DNA of 44,177 nucleotides from contig LSIG01000017.1 in NCBI GenBank assembly GCA_001556125.1, positions 1 to 44,177 on the forward strand, read 5' to 3'. Source of the DNA: Rhizobiales bacterium CCH10-E5. GTDB taxonomy: Bacteria; Pseudomonadota; Alphaproteobacteria; Rhizobiales; Beijerinckiaceae. The stretch's first letter is position 1, and each line of letters starts with the position of its first letter. Below the pieces are notes generated by a model that worked only from the letters and a program-made list of their open reading frames with translations, had not been told where the DNA came from and did not search any database. The position numbers and the translations under genes are program-made. This document shows, piece by piece, positions 15,624 to 24,392 of this stretch.

Positions 15624-17287
15624 CCCGCATCGACAATAGCCGCGTCATCCGCAGCCCCCATGGCACGGAGCTCTCCGCCAAGAGCTGGCTGACCGAAGCG
15701 CCCCTGCGCATGCTGATGAACAATCTCGACGCCGATGTCGCCGAGAAGCCCGGCGAACTCGTTGTCTATGGCGGCATCGGCCGGGCCGCCCGGACCTGGG
15801 AGGATTTCGACCGGATCTGCGCGTCGCTGCGCTCGCTGGAGGCCGACGAGACGCTGCTGGTCCAGTCCGGCAAGCCGGTCGGCATCTTCCGGACGCATCC
15901 CGATGCGCCGCGGGTGCTGATCGCCAATTCCAACCTCGTCCCGGCCTATGCGAACTGGGAGCATTTCCACCATCTCGATAAGCTCGGGTTGATGATGTAC
16001 GGCCAGATGACGGCCGGCTCCTGGATCTATATCGGCACGCAGGGCATCGTTCAGGGCACCTACGAGACCTTCGTCGAGGTCGGTCGCCAGCACTATGGCG
16101 GCTCGCTCAAGGGCAAATGGATCCTGACCGGCGGCCTTGGCGGCATGGGCGGGGCGCAGCCGCTCGCCGCGACCATGGCCGGCGCCTCGATGATCGCGGT
16201 CGAGTGCAAGCCTTCCTCGATCGAGTTCCGCCTGCGCACGCGCTATCTCGACGAGAAGGCCGACAGCGTCGACGAGGCGCTGGAAATCGTCGAGCGCGCG
16301 CACAAGGCCGGCAAGGCTGTCTCGGTCGGCGTGCTCGGCAATGCCGCCGAAATCTTCCCCGACATGGTCCGTCGCGGCATCCGGCCCGATGTCGTCACCG
16401 ACCAGACCTCGGCGCATGACCCGCTCAACGGCTATCTGCCGGCCGGCTGGACGATTGCAGAGTGGGAGGAGCGCAAGGAGCGTGACCCCGCCGGGACGAT
16501 CGAGGCAGCCAAGCGCTCCATGGCGGAGCACGTCAAGGCGATGCTCGACTTCCAGCGCATGGGCGTGCCGACGCTCGACTACGGCAACAACATCCGCCAG
16601 ATGGCCAAGGACATGGGCGTCGAGAACGCCTTCGACTTTCCCGGCTTCGTGCCGGCCTATATCCGGCCGCTGTTCTGCCGGGGCATCGGCCCGTTCCGCT
16701 GGGCGGCTCTCTCGGGCGATCCCGAGGACATCTACAGGACCGACGCCAAGGTGAAGGAGCTGATGCCCCACGACACGCATCTGCACAACTGGCTCGACAT
16801 GGCGCGCGAGCGCATCCAGTTCCAGGGACTGCCGGCGCGCATCTGCTGGGTCGGGCTCGGCGACCGTCACCGCCTCGGCCTCGCCTTCAACGAGATGGTG
16901 GCGAAGGGCGAGCTGAAGGCGCCGGTCGTGATCGGCCGCGACCATCTCGATTCCGGTTCGGTCGCCTCGCCCAACCGCGAGACCGAGGCGATGAAGGACG
17001 GTTCCGACGCGGTCTCCGACTGGCCGCTGCTCAACGCACTGCTCAACACCGCCGGCGGCGCGACCTGGGTCTCGCTGCACCATGGCGGCGGCGTCGGCAT
17101 GGGCTATTCGCAGCATTCGGGCGTGGTCATCGTCGCGGACGGCACACCGGAAGCGGCCAAGCGGCTGGAACGCGTGCTCTGGAACGACCCGGCCACGGGC
17201 GTGATGCGCCATGCCGATGCCGGCTATGAGATCGCGCAGGACTGCGCGAGGGAGAAGGGGCTGAAGCTGCCGGGGATTTTGGGGTAA
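15620..17287 (+). CDS. hutU: Urocanate hydratase HutU
   Basis: 555 residues, full length. Adds water to urocanate to form 4-imidazolone-5-propionate with a tightly bound NAD used as electrophile. Family signatures: [21 protein letters not shown] (residues 33 onward), [14 protein letters not shown], the NAD-binding [15 protein letters not shown] near residue 173, [18 protein letters not shown] near 262, and [13 protein letters not shown] near 405. Translation is coupled to hutG by a 4-base overlap. A long inverted repeat follows before hutD. Confidence 0.98.
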   Translation: MTRIDNSRVIRSPHGTELSAKSWLTEAPLRMLMNNLDADVAEKPGELVVYGGIGRAARTWEDFDRICASLRSLEADETLLVQSGKPVGIFRTHPDAPRVLIANSNLVPAYANWEHFHHLDKLGLMMYGQMTAGSWIYIGTQGIVQGTYETFVEVGRQHYGGSLKGKWILTGGLGGMGGAQPLAATMAGASMIAVECKPSSIEFRLRTRYLDEKADSVDEALEIVERAHKAGKAVSVGVLGNAAEIFPDMVRRGIRPDVVTDQTSAHDPLNGYLPAGWTIAEWEERKERDPAGTIEAAKRSMAEHVKAMLDFQRMGVPTLDYGNNIRQMAKDMGVENAFDFPGFVPAYIRPLFCRGIGPFRWAALSGDPEDIYRTDAKVKELMPHDTHLHNWLDMARERIQFQGLPARICWVGLGDRHRLGLAFNEMVAKGELKAPVVIGRDHLDSGSVASPNRETEAMKDGSDAVSDWPLLNALLNTAGGATWVSLHHGGGVGMGYSQHSGVVIVADGTPEAAKRLERVLWNDPATGVMRHADAGYEIAQDCAREKGLKLPGILG

Positions 17288-17316
17288 GGCGCAGCCGCCG
17301 GCTCAAAGTCGCGCCG

Positions 17317-17452
17317 TCATTCCGGGGCGGCGCGACAGCGCCGAGCCCGGAACCCAGAACCTCTGCCGCACAATGAAAGATGGCCCCGCTTGTCTCGGAC
17401 CCGGCATCGGTTCTGGGTTCCGGGCTCATGGCTTCGCCATGCCCCGGAATGA
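17317..17452. repeat. Long inverted repeat between hutU and hutD
   Basis: Nested complementary arms: TCATTCCGGGGC (17317-17328) pairs with GCCCCGGAATGA (17441-17452), and an 18-base arm at 17344-17361 pairs exactly with 17409-17426 (core CCCGGAACCCAGAACC). The terminal TCAT...ATGA resembles the repeat at 26119-26214. It is a REP/MITE-like intergenic element placed within the hut operon. Confidence 0.8.
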
Positions 17453-17490
17453 CAAGAGAGGTCGACCGCGTTCCGTCTGAGGACATACCC

Positions 17491-18057
17491 ATGCGCATCA
17501 TCCGCGCCGCCGATTGCCGGACCATGCCGTGGAAGAACGGCCAGGGGATCACGACCGAGATCGTCGTGCGCCCGGAGGGAGCTTCGCTGAGCGATTTCGA
17601 CTGGCGGGTCTCGATGGCGCAGGTCGGGGCGGACGGACCGTTCTCCTCCTTCCCGGGACTCGACCGGACGTTGTGCGTTCTGACCGGTGCCGGCATTCGG
17701 CTGGCCTTCGGCGATGGCGAGGCGGTGTCGCTCGATCACACCTCCGCGCCCTTCGCCTTCGCGGCCGACCGGGCTGTCGACGGCGTGCTGATCCAAGGAC
17801 CGATCGTCGATCTCAACGTGATGAGCCGGCGAGGCGCCTGGACGCACAGCGTCGAGCGGCTCGTGGGCCCGGGCGAACACCGCATCGCGGTCGAGACCAT
17901 CCTTCTGCTGGTTGCGCCGGACGGGGGCTGGACCATTGACGAGGCGACGCTTTCCGCAGGCGACAGCGCCCTCATCCAGGGGCCGGTCGAGATGACCTGT
18001 GTCTCCGATGATGGTGGGCACGCGCTCTATGTGATCCGGCTGGCCCCCCAGCGCTGA
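17491..18057 (+). CDS. hutD: HutD-family cupin protein
   Basis: 188 residues from the ATG at 17491 with a TGAGGA ribosome site. HutD proteins are small cytoplasmic bicupins kept in hut clusters and thought to limit or govern pathway flux, possibly by binding formylglutamate or urocanate; the exact role is unsettled. Signature start: IRAADCRTMPWKNGQGITTEI, then FDWRVSMAQVGADGPFSSFPGLDRTLCVLTGAGIRL. The second barrel includes GPIVDLNVMSRRG. It is 203 bases after hutU, separated by a repeat, so it may be read through at a lower level. Confidence 0.9.
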   Translation: MRIIRAADCRTMPWKNGQGITTEIVVRPEGASLSDFDWRVSMAQVGADGPFSSFPGLDRTLCVLTGAGIRLAFGDGEAVSLDHTSAPFAFAADRAVDGVLIQGPIVDLNVMSRRGAWTHSVERLVGPGEHRIAVETILLLVAPDGGWTIDEATLSAGDSALIQGPVEMTCVSDDGGHALYVIRLAPQR

Positions 18058-18097
18058 TCGCGCGCGCCGTAGTTGCGAGTCGCCAACGCGCGTCGTC

Positions 18098-19174
18098 TCA
18101 CGCCGCCTGCATGGGCCTCGGGCCCACATAGACCGATTGCGGCCGGATCAGCCTGCCGCCGGCGATCTGCTCCTGCGCATGGGCGAGCCAGCCGATCGTG
18201 CGCCCCATCGCGAAGACGCAGGTGAAGGCCTCCGGCGGGAAGCCCAGCGCTTCCAGCAGCAGCGCCGTGTAGAATTCGACATTGGTTTCGAGCGGACGGT
18301 TCGGCTTACGCTCGCGCAGGATGGCGAGCGCAGCCTGTTCCACCGCCTCGGCGAGGACGAGCCGCGCGGAGTCGGCGCCGAGCCGCCGGAGCGCGGCCTT
18401 CAGCGCATCGGCCCGCGGATCGCGCACGCGGTAGACACGGTGGCCGAAGCCCATCAGCCGCTCGCCCCGGTCCAGCGCCGCCTCGAGCCAGGCGCGCGCA
18501 TTGCTCGGCTCGCCGATCGCGTCGAGCATGTCGATCACGGGTCCCGGCGCGCCGCCATGGAGCGGGCCTTTCAGCGCGCTGATGCCGGCCAGCTCGGCCG
18601 AGACGAGCCCCGCGCGCGTCGAGGCGACGACCCGGGCCGCGAAGGTCGAGGCATTGAGGCCATGATCGGCCACGGTGACGAGATAGGCATCGAGCGCCGC
18701 CGCCTCGGCAGCGCTCGGTCGGTCTCCGCCCAGCATGCGCAGCGTGTCGGCGGCGTGAGACAGGCCCGCTTCCGGAGCGACCGGTTCGAGACCGCGGGCC
18801 CGCCTCACCGCGGCGGCGGTGAACACGGCGGGTGCGGCCAGCAGCGTCACCGCCGTGCCGGCGTCCTCGCCATCCGGGATCAGCGCAGTCCAGGTGCGCA
18901 GGGCCTCGACGGGCGACAGCCCCGCCGGAAGCGACGCGCGCAGCACAATGGGGAAGACCGAGGCCCGCGCCGCACCGAGGACCGCCTGCAGTTCCGCTCC
19001 CTCGGGCAGCCCGGGCAGGAGCCCGCCGAGCATCAGGGTGACCATCTCCTCGAAGGCCATACGCCCCGCCAGATCATCGAGGCTGCGGCCGCGGATCACC
19101 AGACGGCCGGCGACGCCATCGACGTCGGACAGGGTGGTGTGGGCGGCGACGACATCTTCAAGACCATCGGACAT
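18098..19174 (-). CDS. Citrate-synthase-fold protein with Asp-to-Glu change
   Basis: 358 residues, shorter than hexameric GltA (about 430) and near the size of small citrate/methylcitrate synthases. The two active-site His are present in SALKGPLHGGAPG (about residue 205) and MGFGHRVYRVRDPRA (about residue 243), as are the Arg in DPRA, FAMGRTIGWLAH and the RPQS region that bind the dicarboxylate. The third catalytic residue, normally Asp in N-V-D-F-Y, is Glu here (TNVEFYTALLLEALG, about residue 300). It may act on another acyl-CoA or 2-oxoacid, be weakly active, or serve as a partner. It diverges, 86 bases apart, from a helix-turn-helix citrate synthase, which strongly suggests shared function or control. 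Confidence 0.85.
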   Translation of the reverse strand: MSDGLEDVVAAHTTLSDVDGVAGRLVIRGRSLDDLAGRMAFEEMVTLMLGGLLPGLPEGAELQAVLGAARASVFPIVLRASLPAGLSPVEALRTWTALIPDGEDAGTAVTLLAAPAVFTAAAVRRARGLEPVAPEAGLSHAADTLRMLGGDRPSAAEAAALDAYLVTVADHGLNASTFAARVVASTRAGLVSAELAGISALKGPLHGGAPGPVIDMLDAIGEPSNARAWLEAALDRGERLMGFGHRVYRVRDPRADALKAALRRLGADSARLVLAEAVEQAALAILRERKPNRPLETNVEFYTALLLEALGFPPEAFTCVFAMGRTIGWLAHAQEQIAGGRLIRPQSVYVGPRPMQAA

Positions 19175-19227
19175 GGGCTGGACTCCTTCAAGGCAACGCC
19201 TTGAGGATCAGCGGATCGGGCGCTACG

Positions 19228-19254
19228 ATCAATCTTGAACAATATAATCAATCT
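19228..19254. promoter_or_regulatory. Direct repeats and TATAAT between the citrate synthase genes
   Basis: ATCAATCT occurs at 19228-19235 and again at 19247-19254, 19 bases apart. Overlapping them are TCAATCTTGA (palindrome, 19229-19238) and TTGA-N9-TCAA (19235-19251). A perfect TATAAT (19243-19248) sits 12 bases before the ATG at 19261, implying a leaderless or nearly leaderless transcript. A good candidate binding site for the helix-turn-helix domain of the adjacent protein. Confidence 0.45.
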
Positions 19255-19260
19255 ATTTCG

Positions 19261-20397
19261 ATGAGCGACTGGCTGACGGCTTCAGAAGCGATGGCACGGC
19301 TCAAGCTCAAGCCGCAGACACTCTACGCCTATGTCAGCCGCGGCCTGATCGAGACCCGTCAGGAGGGTGGCGACTCGCGCCGCAAGCTCTACCGCGCGCA
19401 GGACGTGGCACGCCTCGAACAGCGCAAGATGCGAGGACGGCGACGTGCGGCGATCGCCGAGGACGCCATCGCCTGGGGCGAACCGGTCCTGACGTCGAGC
19501 ATCACAACGATCGCCGGCGGCAGGCTCTGGTATCGCGGTCAGGACGCTGCACAGCTCGCGGAGACGGCCCGTCTGGAGGATGTCGCAAGGCTGCTCTGGG
19601 ACTGCGGGGCGCAGCGCTTTCCGACGCTGACGCAGCCTGTACCGGCCGGTGCTCCCCTGACGCGCATGTTCACCGCCATCGCCACCCGCGCCGCCAGCGA
19701 CACCGCAATGGCCGGCCGCACCAAGAAGGCGCTCTACCTGGAGGCCGCCGCCGTTCTCGATACGCTGGTCGATGCGGTGGCCGGCGGCCCGGGCGAGGGC
19801 CCGATCCATCAGCGGCTCTCGCGGGCCTGGGGCTGCGCGGACAACGCGGATCTGATCCGGCGGGCGCTGGTCTTGCTGGCCGATCACGAGCTCAACGCCT
19901 CGACCTTCGCCGTCCGCGTCACCGCCTCGACCGGAGCCTCGCTGGCGGCCTGCGTCATGGCCGGATTGTCGGCTCTCTCCGGCCCGCTGCATGGCGGCAT
20001 GATGCGGCGCGTGCTCGGACTGATGCGGGAGGCCCGAGCAGACGGCATCGCTGCGGCCTTGTCGGAAAGGCTCGCCGCCGGAACAGAAATCCCGGGCTTC
20101 GGCCACCCGCTATACCCCGATGGCGACCCCCGCGGACGGGCGTTGATGGCGGGGTTCCGGATGCCAGAGGCCTATGCCGAAGCCCGAACGGTCGTCGCGG
20201 CCCTGACGGGCGCCGAGCCGAACATCGACTTCGCTCTCGCGGGTCTCGCCACGCATCTGGGTCTGGAGGAGGACGCGCCCTTCCAGATCTTCGCCGCGGC
20301 CCGCGCCACGGGATGGCTGGCGCATGCCCTCGAGCAGAACGAGACGGGGCGGCTGATCCGCCCCCGTGCGCGCTACAGCGGCCCGGCGCCTGGCTGA
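19261..20397 (+). CDS. Helix-turn-helix domain fused to citrate synthase
   Basis: 378 residues from the ATG at 19261; an in-frame TTG at 19201 would add 20 residues without family character. Residues 5-52 (LTASEAMARLKLKPQTLYAYVSRGL, then SRRKLYRAQDVARLEQRK) form a MerR/excisionase-type winged helix. Residues 70-378 are a citrate synthase fold with all key residues: His in GPLHGGMMRR, His in PGFGHPLYPDGDPRG, catalytic Asp in PNIDFALAGL, and Arg in AAARATGWLAH and IRPRARY. No ribosome site precedes the ATG. The fusion could be a metabolite-sensing transcription regulator, an enzyme that controls its own genes, or an enzyme tethered by its N-domain. Known architecture, function unproven. Confidence 0.88.
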   Translation: MSDWLTASEAMARLKLKPQTLYAYVSRGLIETRQEGGDSRRKLYRAQDVARLEQRKMRGRRRAAIAEDAIAWGEPVLTSSITTIAGGRLWYRGQDAAQLAETARLEDVARLLWDCGAQRFPTLTQPVPAGAPLTRMFTAIATRAASDTAMAGRTKKALYLEAAAVLDTLVDAVAGGPGEGPIHQRLSRAWGCADNADLIRRALVLLADHELNASTFAVRVTASTGASLAACVMAGLSALSGPLHGGMMRRVLGLMREARADGIAAALSERLAAGTEIPGFGHPLYPDGDPRGRALMAGFRMPEAYAEARTVVAALTGAEPNIDFALAGLATHLGLEEDAPFQIFAAARATGWLAHALEQNETGRLIRPRARYSGPAPG

Positions 20398-20404
20398 CCC
20401 CGCC

Positions 20405-20423
20405 GCCGGGCCACCGGGCCGGC
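20405..20423. terminator. Hairpin between converging genes
   Basis: GCCGGGCC, ACC, GGGCCGGC with one mismatch, followed rightward by TTTGCCT. It lies between the stop of the helix-turn-helix citrate synthase and the stop of the TRAP large permease, and could end either transcript. Weak U-tract. Confidence 0.35.
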
Positions 20424-20428
20424 TTTGC

Positions 20429-21835
20429 CTAGCGCACCATGCCCATCTGCCGCGGCAGCCAGAGCGTCAACTCGGGGATGAAGGTGATCGCGATCAGGGC
20501 CGCGAAGAGCGGGATCAGCCAGGGCAGGATCGCCATCGTCGTGCGCTCGACCGAAAGCTTGGCGACGCGTGACAGTACGAAAAGCACCATGCCAAGCGGC
20601 GGGTGCAACAGCCCGATCATCAGGTTCAGCACCATGATCAGTCCGAAATGGATCGGGTCGACGCCGAGCTTGAGGGCGATCGGCAGCAGGATCGGCACCA
20701 CGATGGTGATGGCGGCGATGGTGTCGAGGAAGCAGCCGATGAACAGCAGCAGCAGATTGACCAGGACTAGGAAGATCCACTTGTTCTGAGTCAGGCCCAG
20801 AATGAGGTCGGACAGGATCTGCGCCGTCTGCGACACGGTCAGAAGCCAGGCGAAGATCGAGGCCGCCGTAACGATGAAGAGCACAGAGGCCGTGGTCTCG
20901 ATCGTGTCGAAGGTCGCCTTCGTCAGGCTGCGCAGGGTCATCGAGCGATAGCGGACGAGGCCGAGGAAGAGCGACCAGATCACCGCTGCGGCGGCGGCTT
21001 CGGTCGGCGTGAACCAGCCCATCGTCATGCCGCCGATCAGGATGACCGGCGTCATCAGCGCCATCACGGCCGAGAAGTCGAAGTAATAGTCCAGCCCCAG
21101 CAGCACCGCGAGCGCGAGCCCGATGGCGAGGTTCTCCTCAAGCCCCATCCAGACGAGGCCATAGGCCAGGATGGGGAAGCCGAGGACGACCAGCACCTCG
21201 ATGCCGGCCGTTCCGATCTCGCGCAGCGAGAAGGCCGCATCGGAACCCCATTTGTAGATGCGGGCGAAGATGGCGACCGTCACCATCATGAACAGCGTCA
21301 TCATCACGCCGGGGATAACGCCGGCGAGGAAGAGCGCGCCGATCGAGGTGTTGGACATCATCCCGTAGATGACGAAAGGCAGGGAGGGCGGGATGATCGG
21401 CCCCAGCGTCGCCGAAGCCGCGGTGACGCCGACAGCCACCTCGGTCGGGTAGCCGTGGTCCTTCATCGCCTTGATCTCGATCGTGCCGATGCCGGCGGCA
21501 TCCGCGATCGCGGTGCCCGACATGCCCGAGAAAATCACCGAACCAATGATGTTGACCTGCGCGAGCCCACCGCGCATCCAGCCGACGAGCGCAACCGCGA
21601 AGGCATAAATGCGGCCGGTCACGCCGGCGATGTTCATGAGATTGCCGGCGAGGATGAAGAAGGGCACGGCGAGCAGCGGGAAGCTCTCGACGCCCGCGAT
21701 CATGCGCTGGGCCAGGATGACGTCGGGCACATTGCCCGAGATCAGGATGAAGGCGAGCGAGGCGACGGCCATGGCGATGGCCACCGGCACGCCGAGGATC
21801 ATCAGGCCGAGGAAGGAACCGAGAAGGATCAGCAT
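20429..21835 (-). CDS. TRAP transporter large permease (DctM type)
   Basis: 468 residues from the ATG at 21835. A 12- to 13-helix inner-membrane protein that carries the solute with sodium. Family motifs: LGVPVAIAMAVASL, ESFPLLAVPFFILAGNLMN (about 50-70), GSVIFSGMSGTAIADAAGIGTI (about 100), TLGPIIPPSLPFVIYG (about 150), WFTPTEAAAAAVIWSLFLG and GCFLDTIAAITIVVPILLP. It lies 8 bases after the small permease gene, in a P-Q-M operon. Somewhat longer than the usual 425-440 residues, because of an extended central loop. Substrate is not predictable; a carboxylic acid is usual. Confidence 0.93.
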   Translation of the reverse strand: MLILLGSFLGLMILGVPVAIAMAVASLAFILISGNVPDVILAQRMIAGVESFPLLAVPFFILAGNLMNIAGVTGRIYAFAVALVGWMRGGLAQVNIIGSVIFSGMSGTAIADAAGIGTIEIKAMKDHGYPTEVAVGVTAASATLGPIIPPSLPFVIYGMMSNTSIGALFLAGVIPGVMMTLFMMVTVAIFARIYKWGSDAAFSLREIGTAGIEVLVVLGFPILAYGLVWMGLEENLAIGLALAVLLGLDYYFDFSAVMALMTPVILIGGMTMGWFTPTEAAAAAVIWSLFLGLVRYRSMTLRSLTKATFDTIETTASVLFIVTAASIFAWLLTVSQTAQILSDLILGLTQNKWIFLVLVNLLLLFIGCFLDTIAAITIVVPILLPIALKLGVDPIHFGLIMVLNLMIGLLHPPLGMVLFVLSRVAKLSVERTTMAILPWLIPLFAALIAITFIPELTLWLPRQMGMVR

Positions 21836-21843
21836 GGTCGCTC

Positions 21844-22428
21844 TCAGGCCTCCGAGCCGTCGAAGGCTTCGGGCTTTTCCAGCACGGAATAGCCGCGGCG
21901 CCAGTTCTGCCAGGCGACATGCAGCGCCCGCAGCGTCATCAGCGCGAAGGCGAGGACGACGGCGTTGAAGACGATCGACTTCGGCAGGTCCACCGTCGTC
22001 ATCATCTCGTCGGGGATCAGCGACGCGTATTTGTAGGTCAGCCAGGTCGCATAGGCCAGAAAGCCGATCCGCACGACATCCACGAAGGTCGCCATTATCC
22101 GGCCAGCACCCGCCGACATGTAGCGGTAGAGGAAGTCGACCTGGATGTGCCGGGAGGCCCGCACGCAGAGCGACGCGCCGAGGAAGACCACGACAACGAG
22201 CGCGTTGATGGCGATCTCTTCGGTCCAGGCGAAGGAATTGTTCAGGACATAACGTGTGAAGAACTGCAGGATGACGCAACCCACCATGACCCAGAAGGCG
22301 GCGAGCGTGATCCAGTCCTCAACACCATAAATCGAGAGATCGGCCGGCGGCGGCGCCTCGTCGAAGACGTGGGCCAGTTCCTCGCCGGTCACGGGCGTGT
22401 GGATTTCGTGTCGAACATCGGCGGCCAC
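21844..22428 (-). CDS. TRAP transporter small permease (DctQ type)
   Basis: 194 residues from a GTG at 22428 with GAGAGG 6 bases upstream. Four predicted membrane helices: ITLAAFWVMVGCVILQFFTRYVL, INALVVVVFLGASLCV, IMATFVDVVRIGFLAYATWLTY and IVFNAVVLAFALMTLRALHVAW. The family motif FAWTEEIAINALVV is present. A long cytoplasmic N-terminus of about 38 residues (HTPVTGEELAHVFDE) is slightly unusual. It works with the DctM-type permease and binding protein beside it. Confidence 0.9.
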   Translation of the reverse strand: MAADVRHEIHTPVTGEELAHVFDEAPPPADLSIYGVEDWITLAAFWVMVGCVILQFFTRYVLNNSFAWTEEIAINALVVVVFLGASLCVRASRHIQVDFLYRYMSAGAGRIMATFVDVVRIGFLAYATWLTYKYASLIPDEMMTTVDLPKSIVFNAVVLAFALMTLRALHVAWQNWRRGYSVLEKPEAFDGSEA

Positions 22429-22475
22429 GGCAGACCTCTCGTGATGCGGCCGCAGCGGGGCCGGCGAAGCAGGAG

Positions 22476-22501
22476 ACCCGGCGGCGAGAACGCCGCCGGG
22501 T
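22476..22501 (-). terminator. Intra-operon hairpin after the TRAP binding protein gene
   Basis: Perfect 11-base arms ACCCGGCGGCG (22476-22486) and CGCCGCCGGGT (22491-22501) around a 4-base loop, 16 bases past the binding-protein stop. No U-tract. Such hairpins after the first gene commonly protect the binding-protein mRNA and lower permease expression. Confidence 0.55.
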
Positions 22502-22517
22502 CCGTTTGTCGAAGACG

Positions 22518-23492
22518 TTACTTGATCGCCTGGATCCGCTCCCAGTCGGCCTTGCGATAGCCGAACTGCTCGAAGGTGACGTTCTTCTGGACGTTGGCTA
22601 GGAAGTCAGCCTTATCGACCTCGGTCACCGTCAGGCCCTTGTCCTTGAAGAACTGGACGAGCTTGGCCTCGGAGGCCTGGATCTGCTTGGTGGCCCGGGC
22701 GGAGGCCTCCTGCGCGACCTCGGTGAAGATCTTGCGGTCTTCAGGCGACAGCTTGTCCCAGAGCTGCTTGGCGACGACCGTGTTGAGGTGGTCGACGATG
22801 TGGCCGGTCAAGACGATGTGCTTCTGGACCTCGTAGAACTTCTTGGCCTCGATCGTGGTCAGCGGGTTCTCCTGCGCCTCGACAGTGCCGTTCTGCAGCG
22901 CCAGATAGACTTCGGCGAAGGCGATCGGCGCGGTGTTGGCGCCGCAGGCGCGCGGCATGGCGAGATAGGCCGGCACGTCGGGCACGCGGATCTTGAGGCC
23001 CTTCATGTCGGCGCAGCTCTTGATCGGCCGGTTCGAAGTGGTGTGGCGCGTGCCGTAATAGGTCACCGAGACGATCTGGTGGCCGGTCTTCTCCTGATAG
23101 CCCTTGGCCATGTCGGTGAAGACATCGCTCTTGGTGTAGGCGAGCAGGTGGTCGGGGCTGCGGAAGGTGAAGGGATAGTAGGTCACGCCGATCGGCGCGA
23201 AGGAGCGGGCGGCGAAGCTCGAACCGGAGATGATGATGTCGACCGTTCCCAGGGTGAGTCCCTGGTTGATGTCGGTTTCCTTGCCGAGCTGCGACGCCGG
23301 GAAGACAGTGATCTCGTAGCGGCCGTTTGTCCGCTTCTTGAACTCGTCCGCCGCCCAGACCGATTCGGTGTGGAAGGGCTCCGAGGTCTCGTAGACATGG
23401 GCCCATTTCAGCTTGGTCTGGGCCTGCGCCGGCAGGCCGCCCAGCGCGAGGCCGGCGGCCATCGCCATGATCGTCAGACAGGTCTTCTTCAT
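22518..23492 (-). CDS. TRAP transporter periplasmic binding protein (DctP type)
   Basis: 324 residues with a classical Sec signal (MKKTCLTIMAMAAGLALGGLPAQAQ, cleavage after AQA near residue 24). The mature start TKLKWAHVYETSEPFHTESVWAADEFKKRTNGRYEITVFPASQLG matches DctP proteins. The conserved carboxylate-binding Arg lies in MKGLKIRVPDVPAYLAM (about residue 150), followed by the AEVYLALQNGTVEAQENPL signature. First of three genes with the Q and M permeases. The GntR/FCD regulator gene lies 90 bases upstream on the same strand and probably controls it. Confidence 0.93.
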   Translation of the reverse strand: MKKTCLTIMAMAAGLALGGLPAQAQTKLKWAHVYETSEPFHTESVWAADEFKKRTNGRYEITVFPASQLGKETDINQGLTLGTVDIIISGSSFAARSFAPIGVTYYPFTFRSPDHLLAYTKSDVFTDMAKGYQEKTGHQIVSVTYYGTRHTTSNRPIKSCADMKGLKIRVPDVPAYLAMPRACGANTAPIAFAEVYLALQNGTVEAQENPLTTIEAKKFYEVQKHIVLTGHIVDHLNTVVAKQLWDKLSPEDRKIFTEVAQEASARATKQIQASEAKLVQFFKDKGLTVTEVDKADFLANVQKNVTFEQFGYRKADWERIQAIK

Positions 23493-23582
23493 TGTCGTCC
23501 CTCCCTTGGGATTGATTTCGTTGACGTCGTTACGCGGTCTTCTTCTTGGTGATTGCTGATCCTGCTCCCGGCGGCCGCGTCA

Positions 23583-24344
23583 TCATCCGGACTTTCCGGC
23601 GATGCGCGACAGCCCGACATTCCCGGTGTGGGTCCGGAGCGGCCCCTCGCCGAAGCTTTGGGAGAAGCGTTCCTGAGAGCGCTGAAGATGGAGCCGCATC
23701 GCCGCCTGCGCCGCCTCCCCGCTTCCTGCAGCCAGGGCATCGCGGATGGCACGATGTTCGGCGACCGCCTCACGCCAGGACTCGGCGTTCTCGAAATAGC
23801 TCGCGAGCTGGCGGAAATAGGGGTTGATGCGCTGGTCGAAGAGCAGGCCGACGAAACGGGCGAGCACGGCGTTGCCAAGGCTGGCAGCGATGGCGACGTG
23901 GAAGGCGCGATCGAGGGCGACCAGTTCGTCACTGCCGAGATCGGGGAGTTCCATGCGGCGCAGGATGTCGTCCAGGACCGCGATGTCGGCTGATGATGCG
24001 GCACCCGCGGCTTCGGCGCAGATCGCGCTCTCGACGAGTTCGCGCGCCTTCAGGACTTCGAAGGGGCCCTCCGGCGCTTCGTCGGTCGCAATCAGCGTCG
24101 CCGGGGCCACCGGCCGCTCGACGACATAGACGCCCGAGCCCATGCGAATGCGCACGCGGCCCTCGACCTCCAGCGCGATCAGGGCCTCGCGGACGGAGGG
24201 GCGGGAGACTCCTAGCTTCTCGGCGAGCTCGCGCTCCGGCGGCAGCCGGCCGCCCGCCGGATACTCGCGCCGATCGATGAGATGGCGGAGCTGGTCGGCG
24301 ATCTGTCGATAAAGGCGTGGCGACTCGACAGCTTCGAGCGGCAC
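23583..24344 (-). CDS. GntR-family (FadR/FCD) transcription regulator
   Basis: 253 residues from a GTG at 24344, with GGGAG 7 bases upstream. Winged helix at residues 10-75: [54 protein letters not shown], then the GSGVYVV wing. The all-helical FCD effector domain (95-230) shows likely metal-binding residues in [30 protein letters not shown] and AMRLHLQRS. Such regulators sense organic acids, fitting control of the downstream TRAP operon. An overlapping pair of palindromes 50-70 bases upstream may be its autoregulatory operator. Confidence 0.92.
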   Translation of the reverse strand: MPLEAVESPRLYRQIADQLRHLIDRREYPAGGRLPPERELAEKLGVSRPSVREALIALEVEGRVRIRMGSGVYVVERPVAPATLIATDEAPEGPFEVLKARELVESAICAEAAGAASSADIAVLDDILRRMELPDLGSDELVALDRAFHVAIAASLGNAVLARFVGLLFDQRINPYFRQLASYFENAESWREAVAEHRAIRDALAAGSGEAAQAAMRLHLQRSQERFSQSFGEGPLRTHTGNVGLSRIAGKSG

Positions 24345-24392
24345 AGTCTGCTCCCGGTTTCCATCCCAAGGCCTCTGTCGAGAGAGGCTCTT

